The position numbers were made by a program, and so were the translations under genes. From an uncultured Oscillospiraceae bacterium (lineage in GTDB: Bacteria > Bacillota > Clostridia > Oscillospirales > Ruminococcaceae), in assembly GCA_910587335.1 (NCBI GenBank), contig CAJUMG010000011.1, forward strand, positions 54,553-73,856: a DNA stretch of 19,304 nt. The letters run 5' to 3'. Each line of letters begins with the position of its first letter. Position 1 is the stretch's first letter. Shown one piece after another: positions 6,403-12,894 of this stretch. The notes below the pieces were generated by a model. It was not told the origin of the DNA. It searched no databases and saw only the letters and a program-made list of their open reading frames with translations.

Positions 6403-6984
6403 TTATGCGTTTGCAGTTTTTTTCTGTGGACGGCGCAGCGTCACCGGGTCAATGGCCAGGCAAAGCAGCGCAATGATCACAGCGGCGATGATCATATTGG
6501 GAATCATATATCCGCCATTATAGGTCAAAGAGTAAAACCAGACGGGCTGCCCTTCCGGTGCATAATCTTGCCAGATGAGGATGCCGGACAAAAAACTACA
6601 AATAAACCGGACAAAATTCACCGCCAGCGCGCCGACGGTATATCCTACCAGTTTGTTGGAAAAGGGCTTGGCAACCAAATCGGCGGCGCCCAAAATGGTG
6701 AACGCGATGACATAGTCCAACAGAACGCACAGAATAAAGGCCAGAATGGTGCCGGCAGGCGGCGCATAGAATCCTGTGATCATCTGCACGATGCTGTAGG
6801 CAAAACCGGTCAAAAGTCCCCATTTGGCTCCGTGGCGATAGGAGAGAAATATAATCGGTACCATCGATACCGAAAGGGAACCGCCATTTGGCCATTTGGG
6901 TAGTGGAAGAATGTCCAGGACGACCGCCAAAGCGATCATCAGGGCGCATTCTACCAGGATGCGGGTTTTGCTTGTTTTTTGCAT
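6403..6984 (-). CDS. thiT: Energy-coupled thiamine transporter ThiT
   Basis: This 193-residue, six-segment membrane protein is the thiamine-binding S component of an ECF-type importer; the shared EcfA/EcfA'/EcfT module must lie elsewhere. The start at 6984 lies nine bases after AGGAG (6998-6994); the in-frame ATG at 6993 directly abuts that site. The motif LPKWPNGGSLSVSMVP near the N-terminus and YNGGYMIPN before the last membrane segment are ThiT signatures that shape the thiamine pocket. A TPP riboswitch immediately upstream confirms the substrate: thiamine uptake would be shut off when TPP is plentiful. It is monocistronic and ends at the shared terminator. Confidence 0.95.
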   Translation of the reverse strand: MQKTSKTRILVECALMIALAVVLDILPLPKWPNGGSLSVSMVPIIFLSYRHGAKWGLLTGFAYSIVQMITGFYAPPAGTILAFILCVLLDYVIAFTILGAADLVAKPFSNKLVGYTVGALAVNFVRFICSFLSGILIWQDYAPEGQPVWFYSLTYNGGYMIPNMIIAAVIIALLCLAIDPVTLRRPQKKTANA

Positions 6985-7010
6985 ATGGGTCATCTCCTAA
7001 AAAAATCTAC

Positions 7011-7043
7011 AAAAAAACGCTGCATGGATAAAACCACACAACG
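7011..7043 (-). terminator. Riboswitch-controlled terminator upstream of thiT
   Basis: On the minus strand CGTTGTGTGG (7043-7034) pairs with CCATGCAGCG (7027-7018) in 10 pairs including three G-U, around a TTTTAT loop, followed by seven T (7017-7011). It lies between the TPP aptamer and the thiT ribosome site. Control by premature transcription termination is therefore likely. Confidence 0.8.
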
Positions 7044-7044
7044 C

Positions 7045-7150
7045 GCACATAACACATTTCCTACGCTGGCATTATCCAGATCAGGTTATGGGTTTCGGAT
7101 ATCCATCTATCCGCTCTCAGCCGCGTATACGCAGCACCCCGCTATTTAGT
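7045..7150 (-). promoter_or_regulatory. TPP riboswitch (THI element) controlling thiT
   Basis: On the minus strand the conserved aptamer blocks appear in order: GGGGTGC (7140-7134), GGCTGAGAG (7122-7114), CTGATCTGGATAATGCC (7084-7068) and GCGTAGGAAATG (near 7066-7055). These match the THI-box consensus closely. Binding of thiamine pyrophosphate is expected to favour the downstream terminator. The outer P1 helix is hard to see by eye, so the exact ends are approximate. Confidence 0.96.
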
Positions 7151-7175
7151 TCCCGCAACGTTTCATTGCGCTTTT

Positions 7176-7203
7176 ATTATACCGGTTTATTTAAAAAAGT
7201 CAA
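7176..7203 (-). promoter_or_regulatory. SigA promoter of the riboswitch-thiT transcript
   Basis: On the minus strand TTGACT (7203-7198) and TATAAT (7181-7176) are separated by 16 bases. The transcript would start near 7169, just before the TPP aptamer. Confidence 0.85.
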
Positions 7204-7206
7204 GAG

Positions 7207-7264
7207 ATGGGCAGATTTTGTAAAGAAAAAAGATTTCTTGGCGGATTTTTGTAAATCTGCCCAT
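7207..7264. repeat. 12-bp perfect inverted repeat beside the thiT promoter
   Basis: ATGGGCAGATTT (7207-7218) and AAATCTGCCCAT (7253-7264) are perfect inverted copies 34 bases apart. The left arm touches the thiT -35 box. Inside, GGCGGATTTTTGTAAA also repeats the left arm region GGCAGATTTTGTAAA in direct orientation. It could be an operator pair for a dimeric regulator or a stem at the 5' end of the sigma-factor transcript. The remaining bases to 7380 show no clear sigma-factor promoter. Confidence 0.5.
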
Positions 7265-7380
7265 GCTTTCCCATAAGATTCAGGAAATAAATTTTAAATT
7301 TCATTTGTTTTTGCAGTAAGAATACCAAAACGCTCGTTTATTTTTGTGAAGGCAGCTAAAAAGGCGGTGATGCAGAGGAA

Positions 7381-7902
7381 ATGACAGATGAAGAATTTAA
7401 GGACTTGGTCATACAATATGAAAAGCTGGTCTTTACCGTTTGTTACCAGTTGGTCCATGATTATCATGAGTCACAAAACCTCACCCAGGAAACCTTTCTT
7501 GCGGCCTACCGCCATATTGATACGTATCAAGGAGAAAATTATAAACCCTGGCTGATCCGCATTGCCAGCAACAAGGCAAAGGATTATTTGAAAAGCGCTT
7601 ATGCACGCCGGGTCCAGCTAGACTATGACTCAATTGGAGAACAAATGGTAGATATGCGCGCCGGACCGGACGAGGAATATATCAAGCAGGAAACGCAAGC
7701 TGCCGTCTTAGAAGCAATCCAAAACCTGAAAGAGCCTTATCAAAAGGCTGTATCGATGTATTTTTTAGAGGAAAAGTCAACGGAAGAGATTGCGGAAATT
7801 CTGTGTCGTCCTGTTAAAACCGTTCAGACGCAGATTTATCGGGGAAAATTTCTTCTGCGAGAAATGCTAAGAGAAACTGTCGGAAAGGAGAGGGGTCTAT
7901 GA
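7381..7902 (+). CDS. ECF-type RNA polymerase sigma factor
   Basis: This 173-residue sigma-70-family extracytoplasmic-function sigma factor directs RNA polymerase to a small stress regulon. Region 2 covers about residues 5-75: core-binding YHESQNLTQETFLAAYR, then WLIRIASNKAKDYLKS of region 2.4. Region 4 covers about 110-165: LKEPYQKAVSMYFLEEKSTEEI followed by the recognition helix around VKTVQTQIYRGKFLLREML. No other domain is present. The ATG at 7381 has GAGG only two bases away, plus a purine-rich stretch further up. It overlaps the anti-sigma gene by four bases (ATGA). That pairing implies it is held inactive at the membrane. No autoregulatory promoter could be identified by eye. Confidence 0.93.
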   Translation: MTDEEFKDLVIQYEKLVFTVCYQLVHDYHESQNLTQETFLAAYRHIDTYQGENYKPWLIRIASNKAKDYLKSAYARRVQLDYDSIGEQMVDMRAGPDEEYIKQETQAAVLEAIQNLKEPYQKAVSMYFLEEKSTEEIAEILCRPVKTVQTQIYRGKFLLREMLRETVGKERGL

Positions 7903-8417
7903 TATTGGAATTGTTTTATGAGGATGGACATTTGACCGATGAGGCCTTACAGGCGCTGATTCGTGAAGAGGAGCTAGATACGCTGCAGCGGCTGGAAGTG
8001 TCAGAGCACCTTTCTTTTTGTGACATGTGTACCCTGCGTTATACAGATCTTTTGTGTGAAGAGGTTTTACAACCACCGCCTGTTCCGCTTTATGGCGAAG
8101 TGATGAAGAAGATCCGGGAGCGGGCGCGAAAAGCGTTCCTTCGCAGGCTTACAACAGTGACTGCTGCTGCCTGTCTGGCCATGATTTTCTGGTGGAGCGG
8201 GGTTTTTACCTTCCCGGCGAGGAACATCGAGAGAGAAGGGCGACCCAATGTTACAGTCCAGGCCGATCTGGCAAAAGAAAAACCTTCGGGATTGACAGAG
8301 ATTCGAAACAATCTGCAGCAGCTTACTTCTGGCTTAGGAGATTGGATGCAAGGCTTTTTTGATTCGCCGGATAAAGCGTTTATGAGTGAAAAGGAGAATT
8401 TGCATGGAAAGAAATAA
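7899..8417 (+). CDS. Zinc-finger-type transmembrane anti-sigma factor
   Basis: This 172-residue protein starts at the ATG within the ATGA overlap with the sigma gene, which implies translational coupling. The cytoplasmic N-terminus has the anti-sigma zinc motif H-X3-C-X2-C (His37, Cys41, Cys44), typical of the zf-HC2 / anti-sigma domain that sequesters ECF sigma factors. One membrane segment lies at about residues 85-105. About 65 residues follow outside, without a recognised sensor domain. Signal-triggered proteolysis or conformational release of the sigma factor is the family's usual mode and is inferred here. Assignment rests on motif, topology and position. Confidence 0.88.
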   Translation: MILELFYEDGHLTDEALQALIREEELDTLQRLEVSEHLSFCDMCTLRYTDLLCEEVLQPPPVPLYGEVMKKIRERARKAFLRRLTTVTAAACLAMIFWWSGVFTFPARNIEREGRPNVTVQADLAKEKPSGLTEIRNNLQQLTSGLGDWMQGFFDSPDKAFMSEKENLHGKK

Positions 8418-8964
8418 ATTTTTAGTGTTTTGCTGCGCCTTTGTTCCAGGCGCCGGACAGATGTATCTGGGAATGATGAAAAAGGGAATGGCGATTACAA
8501 CGCTCTTTTGGGGAATTGTTGGGGCGGCCATTTTGCTGGAACTGGGCGTTTTGTGCGTCTTTCTGCCGGTGGTTTGGTTTTACTCCTTTTTTGATACGTT
8601 CAATAGCGCCCGTTATAATGCGGATCAGCGCCTACAGATGGACTACCGATTTTGGGAAGGATTAAAAAATGGCGGATGGGTACCGAAAAAGGTTGGGATG
8701 AGCGGACAAATTTCCGGAAAAGTGCCTAAATTTTTAGGATTAGGCTGTATTGTTTTAGGCATTTATTCTCTGTATGGGTCCATTATTAGACCTTTATTTT
8801 GGAGATTTGATCTGCCGGATTGGCTTTACTTTATTTTGAACCGTATTCCAAGCTTTATTGTTGCTGTGGCAATTATTGGTTTGGGGATCTATCTGCTAAA
8901 TAGAGAGAGAATGCCAAAAGAGGCAGGAGACTTTATAGAATATCAGGAGGGACATCATGAATAA
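8404..8964 (+). CDS. TM2-like multi-pass membrane protein of the sigma-factor operon
   Basis: This 186-residue protein starts at ATG 8404 with AAGGAG seven bases upstream and overlaps the anti-sigma gene by 14 bases. The N-terminal half resembles TM2-type modules: a hydrophobic stretch with VPGAGQMYLG, then KKGMA, then a second long hydrophobic region ending FYSFFDTFNSARYNADQR. Two further membrane segments lie near residues 105-125 and 145-165. No catalytic motif is visible. Proteins of this build often sit in operons for envelope-stress regulators, where their function is poorly understood. It may be a partner or target of the sigma/anti-sigma pair. Confidence 0.75.
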   Translation: MERNKFLVFCCAFVPGAGQMYLGMMKKGMAITTLFWGIVGAAILLELGVLCVFLPVVWFYSFFDTFNSARYNADQRLQMDYRFWEGLKNGGWVPKKVGMSGQISGKVPKFLGLGCIVLGIYSLYGSIIRPLFWRFDLPDWLYFILNRIPSFIVAVAIIGLGIYLLNRERMPKEAGDFIEYQEGHHE

Positions 8965-10117
8965 TTTTGGACTGGAAACAGAAAACACCACAGAGGAAAA
9001 CAAAAATGCAGCTTCAGATAGTGCGGCCCAAGGTGAGCAGGCAGCAAGAAATGAATCGGCTGTGCCGCCGAGATATCCGCAGCCGCCGGTAATTTATCCG
9101 GTGCAGCCGGTACAGCAGCCAAAGGGCCGCCGGGTTGGAACGATTACCATGGCGTGTGCACTGATAGCCGTTGGCGTGTTGCTTCTGATCGGCACCTTTA
9201 ATCAGTCAATCAGTGTTTTGCTGATGGCAAAGCTCGCGCCGATTATTTTAATCGTTTTGGGCGTAGAAATTCTACTTCGTTATTTTCTGTCAAAGGGTGA
9301 AAAACTCCGTTACGACTTTTTGAGTGGATTTGTCTGCTTTGTCCTGATTGTGGGCAGCCTTGGAATGGCGATTATTCCGGAGCTTTGGTACACTTGGGGA
9401 CCACACCGGAGCATGCTGGAAGAAGATCTCCGCGCTCAGGCCAATCAGATCTGTGCAAAGGCTCTGAAGGACGAGACAAATGTAACCAGCATGGATATAT
9501 ATTTTGATCTGCGGCGTGCGGAAGTGCCGGAGACCATGTCTATAGATGATCTGCGTTCGGCAGATTACGTTAGAGCAGAACTGAGAATGAGTAACACTTT
9601 TGCCAGCGCTGACGAATTTGTGAAAGTGGCGCAGTCGGTTCTTCAAAAAATCACAGCAACGGGTATTCCCTTTGACCATATCAATATTATGACTCCTTCG
9701 GTAGAGCAGCGTTACGGATATAGCTTATACTTGGATGATGGTCTGGGGTATGACCTGACGGTGGAACAGCTTTTGGACAATACATCCATATACTATGACG
9801 GGTATGATGAGGAATACACGTATTCGGAAGATGTAGTGGGCTTTGCGGAGAATTATATGGAGCAATTCCATGTATTTGTGGAAAAATATGCAGACGCTAT
9901 GCCTCCGGAATATCCGGCTAGATGCCGAGCCTTTGCCAGCCACTATCAGGAGCAGTATAATGCCTTTTTAAGCGGTGAAGAGGTTGTTTTCCCGATAGAA
10001 GAGTATAATAGCCCCGAAGACAATTTAGTCAAACCGGATGAACCGATTTTACCGGAGAATTCTTCGGATATTGAGCCGACCGAGACCCCTTCTTTACCAG
10101 AAGGCGCGACGGCATAG
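8957..10117 (+). CDS. LiaF/LiaI-like membrane protein with large extracytoplasmic domain
   Basis: This 386-residue protein starts at ATG 8957, overlapping the previous gene by 8 bases, with GGAGGG five bases upstream. Domain order: an acidic, low-complexity cytoplasmic N-terminus; a proline-rich stretch (about 37-55, PPRYPQPP then VQPVQQP); three membrane segments at about 60-80, 88-112 and 121-145; then about 240 residues outside. The membrane part resembles the paired-helix N-terminus of LiaF/LiaI-type envelope-stress proteins. The outer domain is acidic and Tyr-rich (YYDGYDEEYTYSED) and ends in a Pro/Glu/Thr-rich tail. I recognise no family for it. Last gene of the operon; probable role in envelope sensing, inferred from context only. 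Confidence 0.72.
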   Translation: MNNFGLETENTTEENKNAASDSAAQGEQAARNESAVPPRYPQPPVIYPVQPVQQPKGRRVGTITMACALIAVGVLLLIGTFNQSISVLLMAKLAPIILIVLGVEILLRYFLSKGEKLRYDFLSGFVCFVLIVGSLGMAIIPELWYTWGPHRSMLEEDLRAQANQICAKALKDETNVTSMDIYFDLRRAEVPETMSIDDLRSADYVRAELRMSNTFASADEFVKVAQSVLQKITATGIPFDHINIMTPSVEQRYGYSLYLDDGLGYDLTVEQLLDNTSIYYDGYDEEYTYSEDVVGFAENYMEQFHVFVEKYADAMPPEYPARCRAFASHYQEQYNAFLSGEEVVFPIEEYNSPEDNLVKPDEPILPENSSDIEPTETPSLPEGATA

Positions 10118-10130
10118 GACTAAACATAAA

Positions 10131-10156
10131 AAATCCCCTGCGAAAGCGGGGGATTT
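10131..10156 (+). terminator. Intrinsic terminator of the sigma-factor operon
   Basis: AAATCCCCTGC (10131-10141) pairs with GCGGGGGATTT (10146-10156) around a GAAA tetraloop, with one G-U pair. The T tail is short. Confidence 0.75.
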
Positions 10157-10188
10157 CTATATGATTCAATAGAGTAAAAGGGAATCAT

Positions 10189-10221
10189 AAAAAAGGCTGG
10201 ATAATTTATCCAGCCTTTTTT
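10189..10221. terminator. Bidirectional terminator between the sigma-factor and oxidoreductase operons
   Basis: GGCTGGATA (10195-10203) and TATCCAGCC (10207-10215) form a perfect stem around an ATT loop, flanked by six A and six T. It works for the minus-strand oxidoreductase operon and as a second stop for the plus-strand operon. Confidence 0.93.
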
Positions 10222-10232
10222 ATTTCAAAGAT

Positions 10233-10769
10233 TTATTCGTATTTCATACCAATCTCAATCGCACGCAAATTTGCTTCAATCAAATGCCGTTTTTTGGGTG
10301 GAACGCATTTGTCAATCGCTTTTTTGACCGCTTCAAAATCGGCAAAATCCGTATGCTTTAAAATGGTACCGACCAAAATGATATTCGCAAGCCCTTGCAG
10401 ATCATTTTCATTGGCGAGCGCAGTAGCGGGAACATAGACTGCGGTAATATCTGTTCGGCTGCTTTTTTTATCCACCAGCGTGCTGTCAATCACAGCGATT
10501 CCGCCAGGAGATACCGCATCGATAAACTTATCAAAGGATTGCAGGTTCATAGCCATCAAAACATCCGGAGAAAGGACCAGAGGCGAACCGATGGGATCAT
10601 TCGAAATGCAGACGCTGCAATTGGCGGTGCCTCCGCGCATTTCCGGGCCGTAGGAAGGAAGCCAAGAAACCTCTTTGCCGTCCATCAGACCAGAATAGGC
10701 GATAACCTTACCGGAAAAAAGAATACCCTGTCCGCCAAATCCAGCCAATAAAAAGTTTTTCAGCGCCAC
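10233..10769 (-). CDS. 2-oxoacid:ferredoxin oxidoreductase, gamma subunit (KorC/VorC type)
   Basis: This 178-residue gamma subunit belongs to a coenzyme-A-acylating 2-oxoacid oxidoreductase that oxidatively decarboxylates a 2-oxoacid and passes electrons to ferredoxin. GFGGQG (10-15) and SYGPEMRGG (39-47) are the family's hallmark motifs. The GTG start at 10769 shares its G with the TAG stop of the beta gene, and AGGAGG lies upstream inside the beta gene, so translation is coupled. The length is normal. It is the last gene of the operon; a terminator follows within about 20 bases. The sequence alone does not decide between 2-oxoglutarate and branched-chain 2-oxoacids. Confidence 0.93.
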   Translation of the reverse strand: MALKNFLLAGFGGQGILFSGKVIAYSGLMDGKEVSWLPSYGPEMRGGTANCSVCISNDPIGSPLVLSPDVLMAMNLQSFDKFIDAVSPGGIAVIDSTLVDKKSSRTDITAVYVPATALANENDLQGLANIILVGTILKHTDFADFEAVKKAIDKCVPPKKRHLIEANLRAIEIGMKYE

Positions 10770-11518
10770 TATTTATCGCCTCCTGTGATGTCTTTATAAA
10801 CGCCCAGCGGATAATAAGGAATCATATTATCCCGCAGCCAATCCAACGCTTCGACTGGTGTTAAGCCCCAGTTGGTGGGACAGGAGGAAAGGACCTCCAC
10901 AATCGAAAATCCTTTTTTGTCAATCTGGTTTTGGAACGCCTTTTGAATCGCCGCTTTTGCCTTGCGGATGTTGGACACACAGTCCACCGAAACGCGTTCA
11001 GCGTAGGCGACACCGTCAAGTGTGGAAAGCATTTCGCAGATGCGGACCGGGTAGCCGGCAGTGGAGGTATCCCGCCCGTAAGGGGTAGTTTGGGTGATTT
11101 GGCCGGGAAGACTGGTGGGAGCCATCTGTCCGCCGGTCATACCATAAATGGCGTTATTGACAAAAATAACGGTGATATTTTCTCCGCGGGTGGCGGAATG
11201 AACGGTTTCGGCCGTGCCGATGGCAGCCAGGTCGCCGTCACCCTGATAGGTAAAGATGATATTATCCGGAAGCGCCCGCTTCAGCCCGGTTGCGATAGCA
11301 GGAGCCCGCCCATGAGGCGCCTCGACCATATCGCAGGTGAAATAATTATAGGCCATTACCGCACAGCCAACGGGTGCAACACCGACTGTCTTTCCCTCGA
11401 TACCCAACTCCTCGATGGCTTGGGCTACCAGCGTATGGATGATACCATGGGTACAGCCGGGACAATAGTGCAGGACCGCATCGGTTAGAGTTTTCGGTTT
11501 TTCGAATACGACTGCCAT
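10769..11518 (-). CDS. 2-oxoacid:ferredoxin oxidoreductase, beta subunit (thiamine diphosphate-binding)
   Basis: This 249-residue subunit carries the thiamine diphosphate site. The motif GDGD (93-96) through NNAIYGMTGGQ (121-131) is the cofactor-binding signature, and HYCPGCTHG near residue 20 is typical of the beta chain. The ATG at 11518 overlaps the alpha stop by one base (TAATG), with GGGAGG nine bases upstream inside the alpha gene. It works with alpha, gamma and the ferredoxin subunit encoded alongside. Lacking the domains of large fused pyruvate oxidoreductases, it belongs to the Kor/Vor multi-subunit type. Confidence 0.94.
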   Translation of the reverse strand: MAVVFEKPKTLTDAVLHYCPGCTHGIIHTLVAQAIEELGIEGKTVGVAPVGCAVMAYNYFTCDMVEAPHGRAPAIATGLKRALPDNIIFTYQGDGDLAAIGTAETVHSATRGENITVIFVNNAIYGMTGGQMAPTSLPGQITQTTPYGRDTSTAGYPVRICEMLSTLDGVAYAERVSVDCVSNIRKAKAAIQKAFQNQIDKKGFSIVEVLSSCPTNWGLTPVEALDWLRDNMIPYYPLGVYKDITGGDK

Positions 11519-12591
11519 TATTTTGCGCCTCCCATCATTTTTTCGATTTGCTCCAGCACTTCAGCAGGAGAGGGGATTACGCCGCCGGTCCGTCCGAAAA
11601 AGTATACCGGTTTTTTGCCGTTAACTGCCAGACGAACGTCGTCAACCATCTGGCCCATGCTCATTTCCACGCTCATAAAGCAAGAGGCAGTATCAGCGGC
11701 CTTTTGAATCGTTTTTTCCGGGAAAGGCCACAGGGTAATGGGGCGGATCATGCCGGCCTTGATTCCCTTTTCCCGCGCGCTGTTGACGGCGCTTTTGACA
11801 ATACGGGAGGTGGCGCCAAAGCTAACCAGAACAATATCGGCGTCATCCACCAGATATTCCTCGGCCATCGGCTCTTTTTCCTTGATGATCTCATAGCGCT
11901 TAAACCGCTCTACAACGGTGCGTTCCAACTCATTGGGATCCAGGTAAAGAGAGTTGGTGATGTTGTGGACACGCTTATTTTGATGACCGTTGGTTGCCCA
12001 AGGCTTTTCGATTTTTTGTTCCGCTTCCTTTTCGGGAAATTCCACCGGCTCCATCATCTGTCCAAGCATACCGTCGGCCAGAATCATAGCGGGCATACGG
12101 TATTCGTCCGCTTTGTCATATGCCGTATAGACCAGGTCTACCATTTCCTGGATTGTAGAAGGCGCGAAAACAAGAATGTGAAAATCGCCATGTCCTGTGG
12201 CGCGGGTAGCTTGCCAATAATCCGCCTGAGAAGGCTGAATACCACCTAATCCCGGCCCGCCGCGCTGTACGTTGATGATCAGACAGGGCAGATCGGAACC
12301 AGCTATGTAGGAAATTCCTTCAGTTTTCAGCGAAATCCCGGGAGAGGAAGAAGAGGTCATGACCCGAACACCGGCGGAAGCAGCTCCCAGCACCATGTTG
12401 ATTGCAGCAATTTCTGATTCTGCCTGTAGATAGGTGCCGCCAATTTTCGGCATTCTTTTTGCCATATAGGCCGCAACCTCGGTCTGAGGGGTAATCGGAT
12501 AACCAAAGAAATGGCGGCATCCGCTTTTGATAGCGGCTTCTGCTAGCGCTTCATTTCCTTTCATTAGTACACGTTCAGCCAAATGATTCAC
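11518..12591 (-). CDS. 2-oxoacid:ferredoxin oxidoreductase, alpha subunit (VorB/KorA type)
   Basis: This 357-residue alpha chain has YPITPQTE (31-38), LQAESEIAAINMVLGAASAG and SSSPGISLKTEG, all typical of the pyrimidine-binding half of these enzymes. In clostridia such proteins are often annotated as the 3-methyl-2-oxobutanoate (branched-chain) enzyme, VorB, but substrate choice cannot be settled here. The start is GTG 12591, sharing its G with the TAG stop of the ferredoxin gene; GGAAAGG upstream is the likely ribosome site. The order ferredoxin-alpha-beta-gamma is standard. The pathway is anaerobic amino-acid or 2-oxoacid metabolism, giving acyl-CoA plus reduced ferredoxin. Confidence 0.94.
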   Translation of the reverse strand: MNHLAERVLMKGNEALAEAAIKSGCRHFFGYPITPQTEVAAYMAKRMPKIGGTYLQAESEIAAINMVLGAASAGVRVMTSSSSPGISLKTEGISYIAGSDLPCLIINVQRGGPGLGGIQPSQADYWQATRATGHGDFHILVFAPSTIQEMVDLVYTAYDKADEYRMPAMILADGMLGQMMEPVEFPEKEAEQKIEKPWATNGHQNKRVHNITNSLYLDPNELERTVVERFKRYEIIKEKEPMAEEYLVDDADIVLVSFGATSRIVKSAVNSAREKGIKAGMIRPITLWPFPEKTIQKAADTASCFMSVEMSMGQMVDDVRLAVNGKKPVYFFGRTGGVIPSPAEVLEQIEKMMGGAK

Positions 12592-12797
12592 TACCTTTCC
12601 ACTTTAATTGCACAGTCGGGACACATGGTTGCGCACATTGCACATCCAATACAAAGACTCATATCTGAGACCTGTGCAGGGTGATACCCTTTTGCATTCA
12701 GAATATCATGCGCTAAAACAACAATTTTTTTAGGACATGCGGTGGTACAAAGACCGCAGCCCTTGCAGATGTTTTCTGATATTGTTACCTTCGCCAT
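12591..12797 (-). CDS. 2[4Fe-4S] ferredoxin-type delta subunit of the oxidoreductase
   Basis: This 68-residue electron-transfer subunit has two complete cluster motifs: CKGCGLCTTACP (Cys 11, 14, 17, 21) and CIGCAMCATMCP (Cys 49, 52, 55, 59). The start is ATG 12797 with a perfect AAGGAGG six bases upstream. The frame remains open further upstream to 12920, but that extension overlaps the preceding gene and lacks a site. It should relay electrons from the thiamine site to external ferredoxin. It precedes the alpha gene with a one-base overlap. Confidence 0.94.
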   Translation of the reverse strand: MAKVTISENICKGCGLCTTACPKKIVVLAHDILNAKGYHPAQVSDMSLCIGCAMCATMCPDCAIKVER

Positions 12798-12814
12798 AGC
12801 AATCCTCCTTATTA

Positions 12815-12830
12815 TTTTGGTTAACCAAAA
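12815..12830. promoter_or_regulatory. Perfect 16-bp palindrome upstream of the ferredoxin-oxidoreductase genes
   Basis: TTTTGGTTAACCAAAA is a perfect palindrome ending about ten bases before the ferredoxin gene's ribosome site. It sits inside the 97-base gap between the ATPase gene and the ferredoxin gene, where a protein-binding site could control the Kor/Vor genes separately. It does not fit the Rex operator pattern. I see no clear -35/-10 pair around it. Confidence 0.5.
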
Positions 12831-12894
12831 CCGATTGACGGTCGATTGGCAGGTAAATGACTTGCTGCATAAAAGTGATGAAAACAGCAGGTTT

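Noticed and set aside
6277..6903. 208-codon plus-strand frame spanning a terminator and thiT
   Set aside because: It runs through the thioesterase end, a strong terminator and the thiT coding strand; it is a shadow of thiT.
10931..11488. 185-codon plus-strand frame across the oxidoreductase beta gene
   Set aside because: It lies entirely within a well-identified gene on the opposite strand, has no ribosome site and has low-complexity composition typical of a shadow frame.
11548..12249. 233-codon plus-strand frame across the alpha gene
   Set aside because: Mirror frame of the alpha subunit; the sequence is rich in His/Arg/Phe and matches no family.
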